A DNA stretch of 50,545 bases from Candidatus Nitrosopumilus sp. (GTDB taxonomy: Archaea > Thermoproteota > Nitrososphaeria > Nitrososphaerales > Nitrosopumilaceae), in assembly GCA_029863275.1 (NCBI GenBank), contig JAOTVS010000010.1, positions 1 to 50,545 on the forward strand, read 5' to 3'. Below the pieces are notes generated by a model. It ran no database searches. It saw only the letters and a program-made list of their open reading frames with translations, and was not told the DNA's origin. This document shows, one piece after another, positions 41,208-47,647 of the stretch. Each line of letters starts with the position of its first letter. Positions within the stretch are counted from its first letter, which is position 1. A program made the translations under genes and the position numbers.

Positions 41208-42056
41208 TCACTTGGATTTTATGTGAACCTTTCTCCATCGTACTTCAAGCTTATTTTCTAAATGCATTTTCACTGCCTTTAGTAAAGTAACTGCTTCTAA
41301 TTTTTGTCCCTTTCGTTTTATCTCCTCTAATGAATCATTTGGGTCTACCTCAAAGGAATCTTGAAAAATTATTGGCCCTTGATCCAAATTTTCAGTTACA
41401 TAATGAGAAGTTACACCAATTATCTTGGTTCCTCTTTCATATGCTTGAGCATAAGCCATTGCCCCTGCAAATGCTGGAAGTAACGATGGATGAATATTAA
41501 TAATTCTGTTTGGGTACCTCCAAACGAAATTTGGAGTAAGAATTCTCATATACCTTGCAAGAGCAATTAAATCAATATTATATTTTTTACATATGTCAAT
41601 TAATTGCATTTCAGCTTTTTCTTGATCTTTCTCCTCGATAACAACAAATGGAATATTTGATTTTTTTGCCAAAGGATGAAGAGTTTTCTCGGTTCCCACA
41701 ATAACTGAAATATTTCCTTTCAGTGATTTCTTTTTCGCAGAAGATAGAAGTGTTTCAAGACATAATGGTTCTTTTGTTACAAATACTGCAATATTTTTCT
41801 TAGTGTTTGTTTCGTGATGAGTGCTCACATCCATTTTCTCTTTTTTGGCAAGTTTTTGAATTTCTGAATCAAAATTTTCTACATTAATATTTCCTGTAAA
41901 AGATGATTCGAGATACATTCCAAAAAGGCCTTTGATAACATTTTGATTTACTGTTTCTATGTTTCCCCTTTGTGAAAATATAAAATTGGTAAACGCAGCA
42001 ACAATTCCCTCTCTATCCTTTCCTACTACCGTAATTCCAACCACTATTTTTTTCAT
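41208..42056 (-). CDS. purU: Formyltetrahydrofolate deformylase
   Basis: 282 aa from ATG 42056; an in-frame ATG at 42092 is less likely because the TATA-like AAATTTTATTTTTCAG places the transcription start near 42077. N-terminal ACT-like domain (VVGITVVGKDREGIVAAFTN ... GMYLESSF), then the formyl-transferase/hydrolase domain with NIHPSLLPAFAGAMAYAQAY (conserved His and the HPSLLP signature), GVTSHYVTENLDQGPII and Asp. Releases formate from 10-formyl-tetrahydrofolate, balancing one-carbon pools. Formyl cofactor in Thaumarchaea is not certain. Confidence 0.9.
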   Translation of the reverse strand: MKKIVVGITVVGKDREGIVAAFTNFIFSQRGNIETVNQNVIKGLFGMYLESSFTGNINVENFDSEIQKLAKKEKMDVSTHHETNTKKNIAVFVTKEPLCLETLLSSAKKKSLKGNISVIVGTEKTLHPLAKKSNIPFVVIEEKDQEKAEMQLIDICKKYNIDLIALARYMRILTPNFVWRYPNRIINIHPSLLPAFAGAMAYAQAYERGTKIIGVTSHYVTENLDQGPIIFQDSFEVDPNDSLEEIKRKGQKLEAVTLLKAVKMHLENKLEVRWRKVHIKSK

Positions 42057-42115
42057 GACTTTTTTGATGAATGCTTTCTTACTATTTATCATTCACTGAA
42101 AAATAAAATTTAGAG

Positions 42116-42200
42116 TGCGGGAGGTGGGATTCGAACCCACGAACTCCTAAGAGATAGGGTCCTAAGCCCTACGCCTTTGGCCAGGCTGGGCGACTCCCGC
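42116..42200 (-). tRNA. tRNA-Leu (UAG anticodon)
   Basis: 85-base type II tRNA on the minus strand. Acceptor GCGGGAG/CTCCCGC, discriminator A, D-arm GCCTGGCC...GGC, anticodon stem TAGGG/CCCTA with loop CTTAGGA (anticodon TAG, reading CUA), a long variable arm typical of leucine tRNA, and T-arm GTGGG/CCCAC with TTCGAAT. No intron; CCA not encoded. Confidence 0.93.
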
Positions 42201-42247
42201 AACGGATTTGCCGCTAGACACAAATTTATCTATTATTGAACAGCAAC

Positions 42248-43597
42248 ATGGCAAAATTTTTTGGAACAAATGGGATTCGTGGAGTTTTTGGGAAAGATTT
42301 TTCTTTAAAATTTATTCATGATATGACATTATCTATTGCCACGCATTTCAAAGAAGGACCAATTCTTGTCGGTTATGATGGAAGAGATTCAAGTCCAATC
42401 ATTGCAAAGACAATTTGTTCAACAATAAATTATTGTGGAATGGATTGCTTCAATGCTGGACTAATTCCAACACCATGTCTTGAATTTGCTGTAAAAAAAC
42501 TGAATTACAAGGGGGGAATAATGATTACCGCCTCGCACAATCCCCCCCAATATAACGGAATTAAACCTGTAGCAAATGATGGAGTAGAGATTTCTCGAGA
42601 AGACGAGTTAATAATTGAAGATATCTATCTTAAAAAAAATTGGATAAAAAATCCTCTAAGATGGGGAAATACACACATTGAAAAAAAAGCAATTGAAATT
42701 TATGTTAAGGGAATTACTTCTCAAATTGATTCAGAGCGGATCAAATCAAAAAAATTCATAATTGTATTAGACTTAGGAAATGGGGCGCAGGCAGTAACTG
42801 CACCTATTTTTTGTGAAAACCTAGGATGTAAAGTATTTTTAGTAAATGAAAAAATTGATGGCTCCTTTCCAGGTAGAGGCTCTGAGCCAACTCCTCAAAA
42901 CTTACAGTGTCTTTCTGAGGTTGTTCAAAAAAACAATGCAGATTTTGGAATTGCCTTTGACGGAGATGGTGACAGGAGTATTTTTTGTGATGACAAGGGT
43001 AAAATACTAACTGGGGATAAATCAGCACTTGTTCTAACACAACATATCTTACAAAAATTTCCCAAATCTCTAATTGTTACATGCATGAATTCTGGATCAA
43101 GTATTGAAAATATTGCAAACACATTTCAATCAAAGGTAATCCGAACCAAAGTCGGTAGTGTGGAGGTATCTCGCAAGATGGTCCCTACTACCGCTCTAAT
43201 AGGATTTGAGGAGAATGGGGGTTTCATGTATGGACCTCATAATCAAGTACGAGATGGATGCATGACCTTGGCTTTAATGTTAGACCTACTGGCCTTATCT
43301 AAAGAATCATTATCTAAAAAAGTAAATGATCTTCCCCCTTCATTTACTACAAAAGATAAGATCTCCTGTTCTTCAGAGGATGCACAAAAACTCATTAAAG
43401 TTTTAAAAGAAGAATTTCCTCTGTCTGATTCTTCAGACGGATTAAAAATTACAAATAATCCGCAAAACTGGATAATGATCCGACCAAGTGGAACAGAACC
43501 AATCATTAGAATCTATGGAGAAGCTGAAACCAAAGAAAAACTAGACTCATTAATGTCTCAATACGTCCGAAAGGTAAAATCAATCATTTCCAGATAA
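42248..43597 (+). CDS. Phosphoglucosamine/phosphomannomutase family enzyme
   Basis: 449 aa from ATG 42248; a TTG four codons upstream (42236) is possible, but a TATA-like AAATTTATCTATT predicts a transcription start near 42250. Four domains of the alpha-D-phosphohexomutase fold: FFGTNGIRGVFG start, phosphoserine loop TASHNPP (Ser96), Mg2+ loop DGDGDRSIF, sugar loop GFEENGGFMYG, and phosphate-binding end RPSGTEPIIRIYGEA. Interconverts hexose-6- and -1-phosphates for sugar-nucleotide synthesis. Archaeal GlmM and ManB are not separable by eye, so no symbol is given. Confidence 0.9.
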   Translation: MAKFFGTNGIRGVFGKDFSLKFIHDMTLSIATHFKEGPILVGYDGRDSSPIIAKTICSTINYCGMDCFNAGLIPTPCLEFAVKKLNYKGGIMITASHNPPQYNGIKPVANDGVEISREDELIIEDIYLKKNWIKNPLRWGNTHIEKKAIEIYVKGITSQIDSERIKSKKFIIVLDLGNGAQAVTAPIFCENLGCKVFLVNEKIDGSFPGRGSEPTPQNLQCLSEVVQKNNADFGIAFDGDGDRSIFCDDKGKILTGDKSALVLTQHILQKFPKSLIVTCMNSGSSIENIANTFQSKVIRTKVGSVEVSRKMVPTTALIGFEENGGFMYGPHNQVRDGCMTLALMLDLLALSKESLSKKVNDLPPSFTTKDKISCSSEDAQKLIKVLKEEFPLSDSSDGLKITNNPQNWIMIRPSGTEPIIRIYGEAETKEKLDSLMSQYVRKVKSIISR

Positions 43598-43659
43598 CAC
43601 TTTTAAAACCAATTACTCGCATGATGGGAATGGAGAATAATCTCTAACGGTGATAATAT

Positions 43660-44046
43660 ATGGGTAAAGCTTATTATGTAAAATTTGAGACCCCTGAGGA
43701 TTTGGTTAACCCAATCCTAGAGGCAGTAAGAGTTGCATCTACTAGTGGCAAAGTTAAAAGAGGAACTAATGAGGCCACAAAAGCTATAGAACGTGGTACC
43801 AGTAAATTAATTGTTATAGCCGAAGATGTAGAACCACCTGAGGTAGTAGCTCATCTTCCAATCCTTTGTGAAGAACATGGCGCAGCATATGCCTTTGTTC
43901 CAAATAAACAGGAATTAGGAAAATCTCTAGGTATTGACATTACCTCTGCCGCTGCAGCGATTTTGGATGCTGGTGATGCACAACATATCGTAGACCAAGT
44001 TGTATCATCAATTGCTAAAATTAAAGGTGGTAAGACCGATCAATGA
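43660..44046 (+). CDS. rpl7ae: Ribosomal protein L7Ae
   Basis: 128 aa, full length. L7Ae signatures: [20 protein letters not shown] (K-turn-binding), [20 protein letters not shown] and [17 protein letters not shown]. Binds K-turns in 23S rRNA, in C/D and H/ACA guide RNPs and in RNase P RNA. First gene of the L7Ae-S28e-L24e-ndk-infB operon; overlaps S28e by 4 bases (ATGA). Confidence 0.97.
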   Translation: MGKAYYVKFETPEDLVNPILEAVRVASTSGKVKRGTNEATKAIERGTSKLIVIAEDVEPPEVVAHLPILCEEHGAAYAFVPNKQELGKSLGIDITSAAAAILDAGDAQHIVDQVVSSIAKIKGGKTDQ

Positions 44047-44255
44047 GTGCTACAACTGACGAAATAACTCAATCTGAAATTATTCAAATTGTAGGTAGAA
44101 CAGGCATTGCCGGTGAAGTTATACAAGTTAGAGTAAAAGTACTTGATGGAAAAGACCGTGGTAGAATACTTACAAGAAACGTCAAAGGTTCTGTAAGAGT
44201 TGGAGAAATACTAATGCTAAGGGAAACCGAAAGAGAAGCAAAGAAGATCAAATAG
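44043..44255 (+). CDS. rps28e: Ribosomal protein S28e (eS28)
   Basis: 70 aa, typical length. Recognised by [40 protein letters not shown] and the end [12 protein letters not shown]. Overlaps L7Ae (ATGA) and is 9 bases ahead of L24e. Confidence 0.96.
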   Translation: MSATTDEITQSEIIQIVGRTGIAGEVIQVRVKVLDGKDRGRILTRNVKGSVRVGEILMLRETEREAKKIK

Positions 44256-44264
44256 GTGAAATAG

Positions 44265-44471
44265 ATGAGTCTTTTAGTTAAACCCTGTAATTTCTGTGCC
44301 AGAGCCGTTGCAAAAGGATCTGGTACAATGTTTGCGAAAAATGATGGAACAGTTCTATGGTTTTGTTCTGCAAAATGTAAAAAAAATGCACTAGAGCTAA
44401 AACGTGATCCAAGAAAACTAAAGTGGACTAAAAAATACGTTAAGGGCGGAATTAAGCAAAAGAAACGTTGA
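44265..44471 (+). CDS. rpl24e: Ribosomal protein L24e (eL24)
   Basis: 68 aa. Zinc-binding CNFCARAVAKGSGTMF...FCSAKCKKNALELKRDPRKL; ends WTKKYVKGGIKQKKR. Its stop overlaps the TTG start of ndk by 4 bases (TTGA). Confidence 0.96.
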   Translation: MSLLVKPCNFCARAVAKGSGTMFAKNDGTVLWFCSAKCKKNALELKRDPRKLKWTKKYVKGGIKQKKR

Positions 44472-44869
44472 CTGAACAATCCCTTTTCATTGTAAAACCT
44501 GATGCAGTAGCTAGAAATCTTACTGGCGAGGTAATTTCTAGATTTGAACGAAAGGGATTCAAACTGCTTAAACTAAAATTATTTACTTTTTCAAAAGAAC
44601 AAGCAGAAAAATTTTATGGTGTTCACAAAGACAAACCATTTTTTGGCGAACTAACATCATTTATCACATCTGGTCCAGTGGTTGCAGCTATTATCGAAGG
44701 AAATAATGCCATTGCAACTACCAGAATTATGATTGGAGCTACAAAATCATTTGAAGCAGTACCGGGTTCAATTCGTGGTGACTATGGACTAGGTTTTTCT
44801 GATAATATTATCCACGCATCTGATTCTCAGGAAAGCTTTAACCATGAATCGAGGGTAGCATTTGAGTGA
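44468..44869 (+). CDS. ndk: Nucleoside diphosphate kinase
   Basis: 133 aa from TTG 44468 in a TTGA overlap with L24e. NDK signatures: TEQSLFIVKPDAVARNLTGE, and the active-site segment IRGDYGLGFSDNIIHASDSQ (catalytic His). Slightly short compared with many NDKs. Exchanges the gamma-phosphate between nucleotides, supplying GTP for translation next to IF2. Confidence 0.95.
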   Translation: MTEQSLFIVKPDAVARNLTGEVISRFERKGFKLLKLKLFTFSKEQAEKFYGVHKDKPFFGELTSFITSGPVVAAIIEGNNAIATTRIMIGATKSFEAVPGSIRGDYGLGFSDNIIHASDSQESFNHESRVAFE

Positions 44870-44875
44870 TCTGAT

Positions 44876-46657
44876 TTGCAAATTCGTCAGCCCATTGTGG
44901 CAGTTTTAGGTCACGTAGACTCTGGTAAAACATCTCTTCTTGATAGAATTAGAGGAACAGGTGTTCAAGGTAGAGAAGCAGGTGGAATTACTCAACATAT
45001 TGGCGCAAGTTTTCTACCTACTGAAACAATCAAAGAAACCTGTGGTCCATTATATGATAAATTAGAACAGTCAGAATCTAAAGTTCCAGGACTTTTAGTA
45101 ATTGACACACCTGGTCACGAGGTATTTACAAATCTTAGGGCTAGAGGCGGATCAGCTGCTGACATTGCAATCCTAGTAGTAGATGTTAATCGAGGATTTC
45201 AACCCCAGACAAATGAGAGCTTGAAAATTTTACAAAGCAGAAAAGTTCCGTTTGTTGTTGCCCTAAACAAGTGTGATCAGATATCAGGCTGGAGAAAATC
45301 TGAAACACAATCCATCTCAAAGGCAATTAAGGAACAGGATCAATCAATTCAAAACGATCTTGATCAAAAAATTTATGATGTTGTAGGAACACTTTCAATT
45401 TTGGGATATCAATCTGAAGCATTTTATCGAGTAAAAGACTTTAAATCTGAAATTGCAATTGTTCCAATCTCTGCACGATCTGGAGTTGGAATCCCTGAAC
45501 TTCTTGCAGTTCTAATTGGATTAACTCAGCAATACTTACAGAAAAGACTAGATCAAAAAGAAAAAGAACCAAGAGGAATAGTTCTTGAAGTAAATGATGA
45601 AGTGGGTTTAGGACATTCGGCTAATGTTATTTTGATCGATGGAAGTATTAAAAAAAGTGATTTCATTGTTGTTGCCAAAAGAGATTCAGTAGTTATTACA
45701 AAACCTAAAGCAATTCTTTTACCCAAACCACTTGATGAAATGCGTGATCCTAGAGACAAATTCAAACCTGTGGACCAAGTCATTGCAGCAGCTGGATTAA
45801 AAATAGCATCTCCAGATCTTGAGGATGTATTACCTGGAAGCACATTGTATGTAGCATCTACGGAGGAGGATGCAAAAAGATATGCAAATTTAATCGAATC
45901 AGAAATGAAATCAGTTTTTGTTGATACTGAAACCAATGGAATTACTCTAAAATGTGACACAATTGGTTCACTTGAGGCTATAATTGAAATGCTCAGACGT
46001 TCCCAAGTACCAATAGCTAAAGCAGATATCGGACCAGTCAATCGCCGAGATATCATGGAAGCTAAGGCAATAAAAGAAAAGGATCGACATCTTGGTGTAA
46101 TCCTTGCATTTAATGTCAAAGTTTTACCGGATGCAAAAGAAGAAGCAGAAAGTAGTCATATCAAAGTATTTGAAGATAAGATAATTTACAGCCTAATTGA
46201 TACTTACAATGCATGGGTTGAAGATGATACTGCCCATGAAGAGGATGCCATTTTTTCAGAATTTACTCCAATTGCTAAATTCACATTTTTAAAAGGATAT
46301 GTTTTTCGAAATAATAATCCTGCCGTATTTGGAATTAAAATTGATACGGGTGAACTTCGACACAAAATTCCGTTTATGAATAAGGAGGGAAAAAGTATTG
46401 GTAAAGTTCACCAATTACAACATGAAGGAAAAACTGTAACTTCTGCAAAAACTGGACAAGAAGTTGCATGTTCTGTTCAAGACATTACCATTGGAAGGCA
46501 AATATTTGAAGAAGACGTTTTCTATTCATTTCCACCTTCACATGAAGCAAAACAACTTTTAGGTAAATTTGCACACAAGCTTAGTCCGGAGGAAACTCAG
46601 ACATTAAATGAAATTGTTGAAATTCAGCGAAAACGCGATGCTGCCTATGCATACTAG
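44876..46657 (+). CDS. infB: Translation initiation factor IF-2 (aIF5B)
   Basis: 593 aa from TTG 44876, six bases after ndk. GTPase motifs G1 GHVDSGKTS (near 12-20), G2 EAGGITQHIG, G3 DTPGHEVF, G4 NKCD. The archaeal-type length without the long bacterial N-terminal extension, and the C-terminal domains (CDTIGSLEAIIEMLRR, GYVFRNNNPAVFGIK), match aIF5B. It helps join the ribosomal subunits during initiation. The stop CTAG overlaps the convergent gene's stop by 4 bases. Confidence 0.95.
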   Translation: MQIRQPIVAVLGHVDSGKTSLLDRIRGTGVQGREAGGITQHIGASFLPTETIKETCGPLYDKLEQSESKVPGLLVIDTPGHEVFTNLRARGGSAADIAILVVDVNRGFQPQTNESLKILQSRKVPFVVALNKCDQISGWRKSETQSISKAIKEQDQSIQNDLDQKIYDVVGTLSILGYQSEAFYRVKDFKSEIAIVPISARSGVGIPELLAVLIGLTQQYLQKRLDQKEKEPRGIVLEVNDEVGLGHSANVILIDGSIKKSDFIVVAKRDSVVITKPKAILLPKPLDEMRDPRDKFKPVDQVIAAAGLKIASPDLEDVLPGSTLYVASTEEDAKRYANLIESEMKSVFVDTETNGITLKCDTIGSLEAIIEMLRRSQVPIAKADIGPVNRRDIMEAKAIKEKDRHLGVILAFNVKVLPDAKEEAESSHIKVFEDKIIYSLIDTYNAWVEDDTAHEEDAIFSEFTPIAKFTFLKGYVFRNNNPAVFGIKIDTGELRHKIPFMNKEGKSIGKVHQLQHEGKTVTSAKTGQEVACSVQDITIGRQIFEEDVFYSFPPSHEAKQLLGKFAHKLSPEETQTLNEIVEIQRKRDAAYAY

Positions 46658-47010
46658 GAGGAAAATTCTTTTACAGCTCTTCTAATTTTTAATGCAAGAT
46701 CATCTTTTTGTTTAACTTGAATTACAACTTTGCTATATCGATGATCTTTCAAAGAAAGTGTGATGCATTTTTTCAAATCTTTAACATAGTAAAATGTTAT
46801 TCCTTCCTTTCTGAAAAAAGTTCCTGCCATAATTAAGCCAGGAAAGTTTGTTCCCGCCTTTGGAGTAAATATAAGCCACTTTACAGGCAATGTACTAACA
46901 GATTTAACACAAGACAGCGGAATTCGTAAATTATTTTTCAAGGCCAAAAATTTCTTGAAACTCTCAAAATTGATTATTATTGCAGTTTTTGTAATTGAAA
47001 TTTTTACCAT
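46654..47010 (-). CDS. Small PH-domain-like protein
   Basis: 118 aa. Beta strands and a C-terminal helix resembling bacterial PH-like domains: ISITKTAIIINFESFKKFLA ... NNLRIPLSCVKSVSTLPVKW ... FYYVKDLKKCITLSLKDHRY SK ... LALKIRRAVKEF. The GxFFRKEG turn and hydrophobic alternation fit, but no motif is decisive. Role unknown. It is 20 bases downstream of the second thioredoxin, possibly in one operon. Confidence 0.55.
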   Translation of the reverse strand: MVKISITKTAIIINFESFKKFLALKNNLRIPLSCVKSVSTLPVKWLIFTPKAGTNFPGLIMAGTFFRKEGITFYYVKDLKKCITLSLKDHRYSKVVIQVKQKDDLALKIRRAVKEFSS

Positions 47011-47030
47011 ATTGGGAATCTAATTTTATC

Positions 47031-47426
47031 TTATTTAGAATATTTTTTACAAATCATATGGATTCCAGGTGCTCCAACAGCACCCATCATTTTATCAACG
47101 ATTTGGCCGGATTTGAACATTATAAAAGTTGGAATTGATTGTACTCCAAATTTAATTGAAATGTTTTGGTTTAGATCAACATTTACTCTTGCAAATCTTA
47201 TCTGTGGATATTTCTTATGCATGCTCTCAAATATTGGATGCATCATTTTACAAGGACCACACCATTCGGCCCAAAAATCAACCAGTGTAGGATTTTCTGA
47301 AGAAACTACTTTATCAAAATTACTTGCGTCGAGATCTACAATTCCTGATTGAACCTGAGATTGTCGTTGTATCATCTCCTCAATTTTCTTTTGATTTATT
47401 CTTTCAATTTCTGGATCCTCAGACAA
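47031..47426 (-). CDS. Thioredoxin with N-terminal extension
   Basis: 131 aa. A charged helical extension (MSEDPEIERINQKKIEEMIQ, about 27 residues) precedes the thioredoxin fold with active site WCGPC (Cys56, Cys59), the conserved Asp50 in LVDFWAEW and cis-Pro in VQSIPTFIMFKSG. Differs from the 32522 thioredoxin in the extension and in lacking a neighbouring terminator. The extension may target it to a particular partner. Promoter region is the 220-base gap upstream (47427-47647). Confidence 0.92.
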   Translation of the reverse strand: MSEDPEIERINQKKIEEMIQRQSQVQSGIVDLDASNFDKVVSSENPTLVDFWAEWCGPCKMMHPIFESMHKKYPQIRFARVNVDLNQNISIKFGVQSIPTFIMFKSGQIVDKMMGAVGAPGIHMICKKYSK

Positions 47427-47647
47427 TAATCTAGGAGAGATTAATTCTACTAAAAAATCTATACTCTAATTGTATCATTCAGGGTTACACCATCTTAATG
47501 CTCAAAGTATTGGTTTTAAAAAAACTCAGGAGAGGTACATTATATCATTTTTAAATGACTACAAAAAGAAATTAGTGTAATAATAAAAAAATTACATTAA
47601 GATATATTAACAACAACCCTTAAGTTTTTTAAATTTACATCAAAGCA

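Noticed and set aside
45553-46119. Minus-strand frame of 188 codons inside infB
   Set aside because: Overlaps a clear IF2 coding region entirely; no recognisable protein.
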